In this document: positions 1 through 10,099 of the stretch, piece by piece
How the letters are laid out: the number at the start of each line of letters is the position of its first letter
How positions within the stretch are numbered: position 1 is the first letter of the stretch
NCBI RefSeq assembly: GCF_964199755.1
Contig: NC_133907.1
Span: forward strand, 6,019,001 to 6,083,000
Length of the DNA stretch: 64,000 nucleotides
DNA from: Larus michahellis
Taxonomy: Eukaryota; Chordata; Aves; Charadriiformes; Laridae
Reading direction: 5' to 3'
Position numbers and translations under genes: made by a program
The notes under the pieces: model-generated
Seen by the model: only the letters and a program-made list of their open reading frames with translations
Database searches by the model: none
Told to the model about the DNA's origin: nothing

Positions 1-220
1 CCATCACCCCTTTGGCTGTGCCCACCCTCCCCAGGTGCTACCCCTCGCTGCGACCCTCCTAAGGGGCGATGAGGGTGCAGAGACCCAGCTGGTGTCCCCA
101 TGGGGCAGGAGCTGGGCGAGGGGCTCACCCCCTGAGGGCAGGGCAGCTCCCCCACCCCGCAGGGGTGTCCCACGCACGGGGAGTGAGCCCCCCACCCTTC
201 CGTCTCTCTGCATGTGCCAG

Positions 221-575
221 CACGGCCTGGGCTCTGTCCCCCCGTGGCTGATGGTGACCGGGCGGCCGAGTGCCTCCTCCTTTGCCTGCAGGACAAGGAT
301 TGTCCCCCCGGCCAGAAGTGCTGCCTGCAGGACTGCGGCCGGGCATGCGTCCCCCTGCTGCGGGGTAAGAACCCCCCCCAAGCCTGCCACCTCCTGGGTC
401 CTAGCAGCTCCGAGGCACCATGCAGGTCTTGCCCCTGCAGCAGGTCCAGCCTGGAGGGGACAAAGGGAGGCTGGTGGGTGCCAGGGTGGGGACACCCCCA
501 GGGCACCCGTCCCTGGGAGCGGGAGCGCTCATCCTGCGCTGACCACCTCGTCCATCTCTTCCAGGCACGGCCTAG
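221..575 (+). CDS. WAP four-disulfide core (WFDC) gene, 3' end only
   Basis: This is the last part of a secreted WAP-domain protein whose 5' exons lie before the window. Exon 221-364 encodes one full WAP domain with all eight cysteines: GLCP, AEC, LLC, DKDC, KCC, QDC, RAC. It begins and ends in phase 1, as WFDC exons do. The terminal exon starts at 565 after a tcttccag acceptor and adds only Gly-Thr-Ala before a TAG stop at 573-575, followed by a 3' UTR. WAP proteins are typically small secreted protease inhibitors or antimicrobial factors. Which WFDC member this is cannot be told from one domain. The next gene downstream is another WAP gene on the same strand. Confidence 0.8.
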
Positions 576-896
576 CCCTGGCTGGGAAGGGCTACGCTGG
601 GAGCTGCGATTTTGGGGCTGCCCCCCACCCTGCTGCTGTCGCACCCCTGTGGGTGAGCAAGACCCCTGCACCCATCCATGTTCCAGATCCTGTGCACCGC
701 CGGCGAGAGGTCACCAGCATCACTGTGATGGGTCCTGGACAAGGTCGTCGGCACCCCCAGCTCCTTCCAGCCATGCTGCTGAGGGCTGCGCGCTGCCTGC
801 ACCACCCCACTCCAGGCCAACGCTCCCGGCAGCCTGGACATGGAGGAAAATCCCTGCATCCCCATCAGCTCCGGCCACTTCACAGCACTGAAATAG

Positions 897-902
897 AATA
901 AA
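897..902 (+). terminator. poly(A) signal AATAAA of the first WFDC gene
   Basis: An AATAAA hexamer lies about 320 bp after the TAG stop of the partial WFDC gene, in an otherwise non-coding stretch. Confidence 0.6.
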
Positions 903-915
903 CCAGCACATGGCT

Positions 916-1755
916 GCCTTCTGCTCTGGCTCGCCACCCCTCTGCTCTGCTGCGGGTTCCCCGGGAGGCGCAGGCAGCCCTGGGCTGTGCACAGGCAGGG
1001 AGGTGCAGGCAGGCATCCAGCAGCCCTTCCTGCAGGCAGGTGCTGCCCTGAGGCAGGGGGAGGTTCCCGTTTCCATGCGGGTGCCCTCCAGCCACCATCT
1101 CCCCATGGTGATCATCCCAATGTCCCCTTGGCAGTCATGGATGGGAGTGCAGAAACCAGTTCCCTCAGATTCCTTGCACAGAGGAAGGGCTCATTTGCAT
1201 CCCAAAGTGTGAAAACCTGGTTGGAAAAGCAGTCATGGGAAGGGGGCAGGGAGCAGCGCCCACGTGCCAGGAGCCACGGCAGGACCCGCTTGCTCCCTGG
1301 TCCCAGCTCAGCCCCATCACCGTGCTGGGACACCTCTCCCACCTCATGGTGCCGGGCAGCACCGTGGTGGCAGAGCCCCACCAGCTGCTCCTGCTGCTGC
1401 ACCAGGGACAAGCCATGGGGTCTGTCCATGGCTCCCACCCCAAGGAGGAGAGGGACAAGCGGGGCTGGATGGAAACCCAGGCAGCGGGTCACAGCCAGCT
1501 GTGGCAGGGACGGGGCTGTGTGCCATGGGGGACAGCACCTGCCTGACCCCAGCTGCCCTCCCCGGCCCCACGGGTCATCCTGACCCGAAAGCATGGCTCA
1601 GCTGGAGATAAGCGCGATGGCTGGCGGGGCGCCGGTAGGTTCTGGGAACTGCCCCTCCTCCTGCTCCTCCTGCCCCTCCTGCCCGCGGCACGGACAGTCT
1701 GCCACGGCCAGCAGCCTGGCTACAGCTGCCCCCTCACCCTGGGCACCCCCAGCAG
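916..1755. other. Intergenic stretch, nothing recognised
   Basis: GC-rich DNA between two WFDC genes. No exon with a conserved domain, RNA gene or known repeat was seen. Long open frames here are a by-product of high GC. Confidence 0.5.
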
Positions 1756-1759
1756 AGAC

Positions 1760-1767
1760 ATTAAAAC
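1760..1767 (+). promoter_or_regulatory. TATA-like box (ATTAAAAC) of the 13-WAP gene
   Basis: ATTAAAAC lies about 50 bp before the start codon at 1815 and is followed by a short leader. Three other signal-peptide genes in this cluster have a similar A/T-rich box at a similar distance, which supports it as a core promoter element. Confidence 0.45.
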
Positions 1768-1814
1768 GCGGCCCCAGCTCAGCTCTGGACACGCGCGACA
1801 TCCCCAGCAGCACC

Positions 1815-4800
1815 ATGAGGTCAGGGGTTTTCCTCCTCCTGGGGTTCCTCGTCCTCAGGGCAGAGCCGGGCACTGCACCGGAGGAGAAACGTGGTGAGTA
1901 CTGGCAGGCAAACCTGGCAGGCGCCCGGCACAGGCATCCTGGGGCCAGCTCCTTGCACTCCGCCACCCCCCACCCTGTGCCCCTGCCATGTCGCCCTCTG
2001 TCCCTGCCCGGCACATGCTGGCATTGCTTGGCACATGCTGGTGGGGATGGTGTCCCAGCTGGCTGCAGTGCCGTGCCGCAGCCCCGCTGCCTCGGGGAGC
2101 CTGCTCCCACCCCGGGCTGCACGGACACATGTGTGTGCCCCTCACGCACACCCCCACGCACACCCCCTGCACCCTGCGTGCCCAGCAGCCATCAGCACAC
2201 AGGGGTGCTGCACATGGCAGGAGCCCTCCTGGCCTCCCTGGGCACCCCCGCACCGACATGGGCAGACCTGGCTCTGGGCTGTCTGTGCCCACAGAGCCCA
2301 GCGCCTGGCCCAGCGCTGAGGAGTCGTCTCTGGGCAGAGCGGGGGCTGCACGGCGAAGGCGGGAGCAAGGAGGGTGCTGTCAGAGGTTGGCAGGGGTTGT
2401 GCAGGGGTGCAGGGGTGCACGGACCCCCCCGCACTTGCACCCTTGCATTGTCTGGGCTCTGCTCCTCACACCTCCCATCCCTTCGCCGCTCCTGCACGTG
2501 GCTTCCTACCACGGAGATGGACCCAAACCCCAGCAGAGGGGCCTGGGCCCCCGCTGCCAGGGCCCCCCCACTGTGGGGGCGACGCTGGGGGCGGTTGTGC
2601 CCAGCTGCAGCTGCTCTGCCCCAAGACACCAGCCGGGTTCCTTCTTTGTTTTAACCAAACAGCTGCTGTTTGGAGTGAAACCTCCCGGCAGCGTCTCTGT
2701 TTGCAGCCCAAACAGCGCGGCCCCACCAGGAGCCGGCAAGGGGTGTTTGCGGAAACTGCTGCTCCCTCAGCGTCTCCCACCTGGGTGGGCAGGAGCCAGG
2801 CACAGGTGCCAGCTCCAGCTGGAGCTCGCCTGTGCCAAAGGCAGGGCTGTCCCAATTTTCCCAGCCAAGAGGAGCATAGGGTGCCAGCAGGAGGAGGAGG
2901 AAGAAGAGCAGGAGGCAGCGGCGAGGAGCACGCTGCTTGCAGTGAGGATGCTCGGGGCAGCAGGATGCTCAGGGATGGATCCTGACCTCCAGCTGGTGCC
3001 GCCTCGGTGCTGGCTTCTCCCTGACAGGGCCAGTGGCACTACCTGTGGCACTCGCTGCCTTGTGAGGGCACGCACAGCCCTGTGCCGTGCCATGCTGTGC
3101 CGTGCAGGTCTCGGGGTGGGGTATGGCAGCCCCGGGGCCGTGGCACAGGGGAGGCTCCAGCCCCACTCCAACCAGTCCCTCTCCTGCCACGGCAGCAGGG
3201 CTGCCCGCACCCCAGGCTCTGCCTGGCAGCCCCAGGCATTGCCATCAGCCGGGCACTGCCACGCCAGCAAGGGAGGGTCAGCATGAGCTGAGTTCCTGCC
3301 AGGACCCTGCCCCCCGAGGCTACGCTCCCCTCTCCGGTCCCCTGTCCCCATAAGCGGGGACCCATGCTCCGCTCCCTGGCGGATGGAGCTTTACCACCTG
3401 GTGCTGCCCTGATGCCGCCGTCCCACTGCAGGGGATCCGGAGAAGCCAGGGAGGTGCCCACGGGACTTCACGCGCTGCCTGCGCCTGGAGCCCCCACTCT
3501 GCACCAACGACTCCAGCTGCCCTGGCGGGCACAAGTGCTGCCCCCGGGAGTGCCGGCTCCGCTGCACCCCCCCAGCAGAAGGTACGGCACTGCGGCACAG
3601 CCCCTGGCACCACCTCTGTCCCAGGACAGTCCCCATCCTTGTGCCGTCCCCATCGCCACAGAGCAGCTCTCTGTGGGCTGCTGGCAGCCTCCCGCCCGCA
3701 GCTCCCGAGGCTGGGATGGGGCGCATGGAGACGGTCCAGGATGGGGCGCGTGGAGAGGGTCCAGGATGGGGCGCGTGGAGAGGGTCCGGGATGGGGCACA
3801 TGGAGGGGTACAGAGAGGGGCAGGCAGCAGGGTCCAGCCTGGGGGGACTTCCCGTCACTCTCCTGGGATGCTGCTGGTGCAGCCTCACCTCTTGGCCCCA
3901 CACCGCTCGGTGTTGCAGAGAAACCCGGCGCCTGCCCGGCGGCAGCCCCCGAGGGGCTCTTTTACCCCTGCTCCTTCCCCTGCCTGGAGGACAAGGACTG
4001 CCTGGGAGCGCAGAAGTGCTGCCCGCTGGGCTGTGGCCCTGCCTGCCTGGAGCCGGTGCAGGGTAAGGCCTCCATTGGGCCAGCGGGAGAGCCAGGGTCA
4101 CCGCAGAGCTCCTCTGTGCCATGGACATCTGCCACCACCCCACCGCCACAGGCCGCCGCGGTGGCCACGCACCACTTCCCCTACATCGGTAAACCCCAGC
4201 ACCGACACATGGGCCACAGCAAGTGGCCGGGGAGCCCCCGGGCAGGCAGGGCAGTCCATTGGGAATGCTGAAGCCTCACGCCTGCTCTGCTCCACCAGAT
4301 CAGCCCAAACCCGGGGAGTGCCCTGTGGCGCAGCCAGGGCTGTGCCAGGAGCGATGCCGAGGTGACAGCGACTGCCCCGACGCGCAGAAATGCTGCAACA
4401 GCAGCTGTGGCCGCCAGTGCGTGCCGGCAGCCCCGGCCGGTGAGACAGGATGGGACGGGACAGGCAGCGCGGGCAGAGCTGTGGCTTGGGGACCAGGGGT
4501 GATGCCACGGGGCCATGGCCAGCCTGAGGCACAGAGCCGTGGCACAATGGAGGCCCCCTCGCTCTGGGCTCGCTGGGGTGGGCTCTGTCGGGGTTGGCAG
4601 GACAGACACTGCCTGTCCCCAGCTTCTCGCTGCTGTTCCCTGTGCATTGCCTGCACAGGGGGACGCGGTGCTCGGGGCTGCGGTGCCACCGGGGTATTAC
4701 CCACAACAGGCAGAGAGGGACCAGGGTGGGGACCCAGCGTGTGGCTCCCAGGTGGGCACTGGGATGGGGAGGGGGCAGCGAGACCACCCTGCAGGGAGGC

Positions 4801-7800
4801 CACCCTCCCACTCTCACCTCCCCCCTGCTGACACCGCCGGCCGGGCCCTGCTCCGCGGCACAGAGGACACCAGCCCTGTCCCAGCCACCCCGCAGCCGCA
4901 CCACCAGCAGAGATGCCGTCAGGACCAGGACTGTCCCCCGTCCCAGGTGTGCTGTCACCAGCGGTGCAGCCAGGAGTGCCACACACACAGCCGAGGTGAG
5001 GGGGGCAGGAGCCGCCTTGAAGTCCCTGCTGCCGAGCTGCCCCCCCCGCACAGAGCGGGGCTGGGTGGGAGCGCAGGATTGACAGAGGGGACAGATGTGT
5101 CCTGGTCCTTGCTGGCATCCCTGGCACCATGTGCAGCTGCAAGCCGTCTGCCTCGCAGGGACCCCCACAGCCACGCCAGCCTGGCAGGAGGGGACGAGGT
5201 GCTGGAGCAACAGGGACTGCGGCGGTGGGGAGACATGCTGTGGCGGCCGGTGCGCGGGGTTGTGCAGTGCTGAGCACCAAGGTGGGACACGGAGAGCGGC
5301 TGAGTCCAGAGAGCCATGGGGCTCCTCTCCGCAGCCCCCGTGCCCCTTGGCTGAGGGGTCTGGTGCCAGCCCCAGGTTCCCCACAGGAGGAGATGCCGCA
5401 GCGCTGCCAGGGGCAGAGCCATGCTGCGGTGCCCAGTGTCCCTGGGCCTGTGGTGCCAAGGGGGCTGCGTGGGGGCGGCTGGACTGTGGTGTGGGTCTGC
5501 ACAGCCACCCCGGGGGCACCACAGCCACCCAGCACCATGTCCTGCAGGGAAAGCCGGCTTCTGCCCGACCCGCGCTGGGCTGTTCCCCAGCTATGACTGC
5601 AGAGCCTGGTGCCAGCACGATGCCGAGTGCCCCGGCAAGGAGAAGTGCTGCCTGCACGGCTGTGACTATGTCTGCCTGCCTCCATCCCGAGGTGCGAGCC
5701 ACTCAGTCCCACAGCGGGCAGGGCAGGGAAGGAGCGGGCAGGGGTGTCCCCCTCAGCTCTGGGAGCTGTGGGTCTGGGCAAGGGAGACCCGCTGTCATCC
5801 CCCACATCCCCAGCCCCACTGCCTCCTGCCCCCCAGAGAAACCAGGCATCTGTCCCTTGGCCGAGGGGACACTGACCACCGCGGCCCCATGTGGCACTGC
5901 CTGCACTGGGGACTGGCAGTGCCCGGGGGCTGAGAAGTGCTGCAGGAGCAGATGTGGCCATGCATGCTCGGCCCCCGAACAAGGTGAGGGGACAGTCACC
6001 GGGATGGAGGTGCCGCACACTGTCGGGCACACTGGCAAACCTCCCGCGGGGCTGGATGTGGGGCAGTGCTGCCTCAGGGCAGGCACTCAGACCCTTTGGG
6101 GTGCAGCCGTCAGGGTGCCCCAAGGCTCCAGGTAAGGCAAGTGCCTGCAGCGCTGGGGGGGTGCTTGCCCCTGCCCCTGCTGCCCCTTCCCGCCCTTCTC
6201 AGACAAACCCGGCAAGTGCCCGAAGGTGAGGCCGCGGCAGACGCCGGAGCTGTGTGTGGAGGAGGATTCCTGCACCCACGACAGGGACTGTCCCCGGCAG
6301 GAGAAGTGCTGCTTCTCCGGCTGCGCCATGCACTGCACCCGTCCTGCCCGAGGTGAGCACGGGCAGCCCAGCCACTGGCACGGGGCAGCGGTGCCCGAGC
6401 AGGGCTGGGACCCTGTGTCCTCTCCCGGGTGCTCCCTCCCACAGAGCACCCCGGGGAGTGTCCCCGGGCAGAGCCGTGCTGGGACCCGCGGCGCAGGCGC
6501 AGGAGCCAGTGCCTGGATGACAGTGTCTGCCAGCGCGAGGAGAAGTGCTGCGACACCGGCTGCGGCTGGGAGTGCATGGCCGTGCCCAGAGGTAGTGGAA
6601 GAAGGGTCTCGGGGGGAGCCAGCCACCAGCTCCGCAGGGCGGCCAGGTGACAGCAGGTCACTGTGCCCCTGCAGACAGTCAGGACAGGGCTGGCAGCCGG
6701 TGCACAGAAGAGTGCGAGGCCGACTCGCAGTGTCCCCGGGGACAGAGGTGCACGAGCACCGGCTGCGGACGCGTCTGCATGGACATCCCCGGAGGTGAGA
6801 GCCAGCCAGGCCCCCAGGAGCTGTGCAGAGCCGCCCCAGGGTGCCCCATGGAGGGGTGCTCCCAGCCGGTCCCCCCCAGCCGAGTGCTTGTCTTGCAGGC
6901 AGAGTGGGGGTGTGCCCCGTCCCCAGGGAGGGGGGGACGTGCCTGGACCTGTGCAGTTTCGACGAGGAGTGTCCCTGGGGTCACAAGTGCTGCAGCAATG
7001 GCTGCGGCCACGTCTGCATGCCGGCCTCGCTGCAAGGTCAGCCCCTTGTGCCAGGATGAGAGTCCCCCTGCCCAGCTGAGCCCCGCGGGGACAGAGCCCA
7101 GGGTCCCCCTGGCACTGACCCCGCAGGGACATCCTGGCCCTCCCTCCCTAACGAGGACCCCCACCGTCACCACGCTGGAGACCCGTGCCAGGGGCTGCCG
7201 AGGTGGCTGTGCCCATGGGGTCCTGCCCCTTCTGGCTCCAGGGATGTGATCTGCCCCGTCCTTCTTTCCACACCTCCCCCTCTTCCCATGCAAGTGATGA
7301 GCATGCACGGCCTCAGCTGTCCTCTCTTGCCCGCAGAGCGTGACGCTGCAGTTGTGCCACGGCACGGTGCCAAGCAGTGCAGGGAGGAGTGCGAGGCCGA
7401 CTCGCAGTGTCTCTGGGGACAGAGATGTACCCGCACCGGCTGCAGCCACATCTGCATGGACGTCCCTGGAGGTGAGATGCAGCTCAGCCAGCCAGGACCC
7501 AGGCATTGCCCCGGGAGCCGTGGGGTGCCCCAAGCTGGGTGCCCCATGGCGGGGTGCTCTGCCTTGCAGGGAGAGAGGGAGCGTGCCCCGTCCCCAGCGG
7601 CCGCGGGACGTGCCTGGACCTGTGCAGCCTCGACGAGGAGTGTCCCTGGGGCCACAAGTGCTGCAGCAACGGCTGCGGCCACGTCTGCACGCGAGTGCCT
7701 GGTGGTAAGGGGGCCCAGGGCCACTGAGCTTGGGCTGGCACTGGGGCTGGCACTGGGACATGTGGGGTGCCAGCCAGACCTGCGTGAAGGGCACAGCCCT

Positions 7801-7900
7801 CGGTGCGCTCCTGGCTCAGCATCGCTGCAGGGCCGGCTCCTGCTGCTGCCCCATCGCTCTGCTCTGGGCAGAGATACACCTTCGGGACGAGGGGACCTGA
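1815..7900 (+). CDS. Secreted protein with 13 tandem WAP domains
   Basis: Exon 1 (1815-1893) encodes a signal peptide starting [14 protein letters not shown]. Thirteen WAP exons follow: 3432-3581, 3919-4062, 4299-4439, 4864-4995, 5159-5281, 5548-5691, 5837-5983, 6203-6352, 6445-6591, 6675-6794, 6899-7036, 7337-7471 and 7570-7704. The terminal exon runs from 7872 to TGA at 7898-7900. All introns are phase 1 with GT-AG ends, and the reading frame stays open for about 637 residues. Nine domains have the full eight cysteines. Domains 4 and 5 lack C1 and C2; domains 10 and 12 lack C1 and C6. The family inhibits proteases or microbes outside cells. Mammalian WFDC proteins normally have one to four WAP domains, so this is a long relative of WFDC3/WFDC8-type genes. 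No second signal exon or poly(A) signal was seen inside, so I treat it as one gene, but alternative transcripts are possible. Confidence 0.8.
3714..3812. repeat. 25-bp minisatellite, about 4 copies
   Basis: Four near-identical 25-bp units built around GGATGGGGCGCGTGGAGAGG lie in the intron between WAP exons 1 and 2 of the 13-WAP gene. Confidence 0.8.
6675..7704 (+). repeat. Tandem duplication of a two-exon WAP unit
   Basis: Exons 6675-6794 and 6899-7036 are repeated as exons 7337-7471 and 7570-7704. The first exon of each pair carries ECEADSQC and a six-cysteine WAP; the second carries CSNGCGHVC and an eight-cysteine WAP. The flanking intron sequence is also similar around the GCCCCATGG stretch. 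The pair was duplicated as a block within the gene. Confidence 0.85.
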
Positions 7901-8129
7901 AGGGACATGGGGTGGGATGAAGCTCTCGCCAGAAATGACCATCCTTGGCTGCAACCTTGGCCACCAGTCCCACGTTCCTGCAGCCTCAGGGCTCCCTAAA
8001 AGCATGTCCTCCTTTTCAGACGCTGTGTGATGGGAGAGCAGCTCCTCCGTGGCAGGAAAACACCTTTGTTAGGGGACACGGGGTGGTCACGGGCCCCAGC
8101 TGGCCTGTTCCCTCCCCACCACCTCCAGC

Positions 8130-8135
8130 AATAAA
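8130..8135 (+). terminator. poly(A) signal AATAAA of the 13-WAP gene
   Basis: AATAAA about 230 bp after the TGA stop at 7900, which defines a short 3' UTR. Confidence 0.65.
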
Positions 8136-8159
8136 GCACGTGCGTGGCCACCTCCAGCC

Positions 8160-8920
8160 ACCCCCGAGTCTCGGCAGTGCCAGGCTGGCCCCAACAGGCC
8201 CTGGGATGGCCCTTCATGCACCCAGAGCAGCCCTGGCATCTCCACAACTTGTCAGGGATGGTCCCGATGGTCCTGCCAAGGCTGGGGTCGGTGCCACGGG
8301 GCCAGCGAGGTGGTGCAGACACAGACCCGCAGGGCCAGGGGCAGGCTGCGGGACGGGCACCACCCCAGGCGTCCATCGAGGCGGGGGCCGTTCCTCCTCC
8401 ATTTGGTCACTTTAGCTCCCAGCCGGGTCACGTCAGCAGCTTGAGGGCAGAGCCGGGGCTGGGAGCTCATCCAGAGGCAGTGGGAGTGCGGGGTGGTGGC
8501 CGGGGCGAGCCCTTGGGCTGCCGTGCGGTGCTGCTGAAGGCACCCATCGCCCGGCCCCAGCGAGGGGGGAACGGCCCCAAGGGACGGGCACTGCCCGCTC
8601 CTGCCTGCACGGGCAGGAAGGACAAGACCCAGACGTGCTCATCCCAGGACCTGTCCTTGTATTGAAGTGTCACAGTCCCAGGGGAGTGTCGGGCTCCTCC
8701 GGCCGGGCACCACGCCATGTCGCTGTGGGTGCACGTCCCTGCCCTCGGGCTGGCAAGCATCCCCAGGCGAGCCACAGCCCCCAGCATGGCCACCCCGGCA
8801 GCAGTGCTCGTTGCCACCAGCCCCATGAGGAATATCTCCCTGCAGGGACAGGGATGTGGCCACCGACAGCAGCTTCTCCTGGGCAGGGGCTGTGCAGAGG
8901 CCACCACGCTCCCCGGGTCA
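8160..8920. other. Interval between convergent WFDC and EPPIN-like genes
   Basis: No further exon is convincing. The lower part is probably the 3' UTR of the minus-strand EPPIN-like gene. Only a variant poly(A) hexamer (AATACA on the minus strand at 8656-8661) was found. A minus-strand frame at about 8770-8850 is hydrophobic, but it is out of phase with the Kunitz exon. Confidence 0.4.
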
Positions 8921-8923
8921 GTG

Positions 8924-10036
8924 CTACCGGGCACCTGGAACTTAGAGATGGGGGGTCAGGAGCGGGGCCAGGCCGGGCATCGCCGGGGGCAGGAGCAGCC
9001 GCCGGCCGCAGCACATGGCACACGGCACACGGCTAGTTACCGACGTGGGAGCAGGCCTGGAAGCACTCGCCCTCGGTCTCGAAGTTGTTCCTGTTGCCGC
9101 CGCAGCCGCCGTAGATGAACTCCTCACACTGCTGGCTGGAGGCGTTGAAGAAGAAGCGGCGGAAAAGCGCCTTGCAGTTGCCACAGACAGAGGGCAGGTA
9201 GCAGAAATCTGCATGGTCCAAGGGGGACAGGCTGAGCCAGGGACAGGATGGGGACACCACCGGGCTTGGTGCTCCCAGGACCCTCGGAGAAGTCTGCACA
9301 GCTCTGGTCCCCTCTCACCTCTGAACCCTTCTGATGGCAGCCGATTCTGCGCCCGCCTGCCCCACAGCCCCACGCACCAGCAGCCCAGGTGCTGCCCCAC
9401 TGCACCCGGGGTCTGCAGGACCTGGAAAGAGCTTGGGGGCACCTCAGGGAACCCCCTTCCCTTGGCTCACCCCTCCTGTCGCCTGCCCCTGCTCTCACCA
9501 CACCACCACTCCAGAGCCCCACCGCTGCGGCACCAAGCCCTCACCCAGCACTGGCTCCTGGCACGTGTAGCCGCATTTGCTGGGGCAGCACTTGGTGGCA
9601 CCAGGGCAGCCGGCATCACCGGTGCAGCGGGAGCAGGAGGTGTCCCTGCGGCAGGCGACGCAGTCGTTGTCCAGCGGGTTCTCCACCTCCGGGATGTGGT
9701 AGCAGTACCCGGGCTTCACTGCGGGACACAGCGGCCAGGACGCTGGGGATGGCTGCAGAGCAAGGGGCTGAGCAGCCCCCCAGCACCCCAAGGCTGGACC
9801 TCACTTGCCCGTGACCCATGTCCCCATGGATGCCCGGCACCACGCAGAGGAGCGGGGAGCACCGGGCGGCAGCAGCACCTGGAGCATCCCTGTCCCCGGG
9901 ACATGCCCTGGGCACACTCACCCATCCCTGGCTCCTCTCTTCCAGCCGCGCGCGGGGCCGGGCCAGACCGTGTGGCGAGGGGGAGCAGGGCTGCGAGGAG
10001 GAGGAGGAGGAGGAGGTGGCCGGGCGGCAGCTCCAT
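8924..10036 (-). CDS. EPPIN: EPPIN-like secreted WAP + Kunitz protease inhibitor
   Basis: On the minus strand, exon 1 (9922-10036) encodes a signal peptide, MELPPGHLLLLLLLAALLPL. Exon 2 (9545-9718) encodes a WAP domain, exon 3 (9041-9208) a Kunitz domain, and a short exon (8924-8934) may add Ala-Arg-stop. All junctions are phase 1. The Kunitz domain has the hallmark YGGCGGNRNNF, and its P1 residue after the second canonical cysteine is Lys (NCKA), which predicts trypsin-like targets. WAP followed by Kunitz is the EPPIN architecture, and EPPIN sits in this cluster in mammals. Oddities are ten rather than eight cysteines in the WAP exon and an extra cysteine in the Kunitz inhibitory loop. If the last splice is not used, the protein ends Val-Gly-Asn instead. 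The symbol is by architecture and synteny. Confidence 0.75.
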
Positions 10037-10082
10037 GGTGCCCTGGGCAGCCGGGTCTGCACCCCAGGTGCGGCAGGCTGGG

Positions 10083-10088
10083 ATTTAA
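10083..10088 (-). promoter_or_regulatory. TATA-like box of the EPPIN-like gene
   Basis: The minus strand reads CTTAAATCC about 47-52 bp upstream of the ATG at 10036, matching the position of similar boxes in neighbouring secreted-protein genes. Confidence 0.4.
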
Positions 10089-10099
10089 GGTGCGCCGGC

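Noticed and set aside
4151-4187. Small plus-strand segment between acceptor and donor-like sites in the 13-WAP gene
   Set aside because: Its length does not keep phase 1 on both sides, so including it would break the frame of the next WAP exon.
4098-6123. Long minus-strand open frames opposite the WAP exons
   Set aside because: They cross many well-supported plus-strand splice sites; their cysteine richness is a shadow of WAP codons.
8770-8860. Hydrophobic minus-strand segment that could be a transmembrane exon of the EPPIN-like gene
   Set aside because: Its frame does not fit the phase-1 donor at the end of the Kunitz exon, and EPPIN is a secreted protein.
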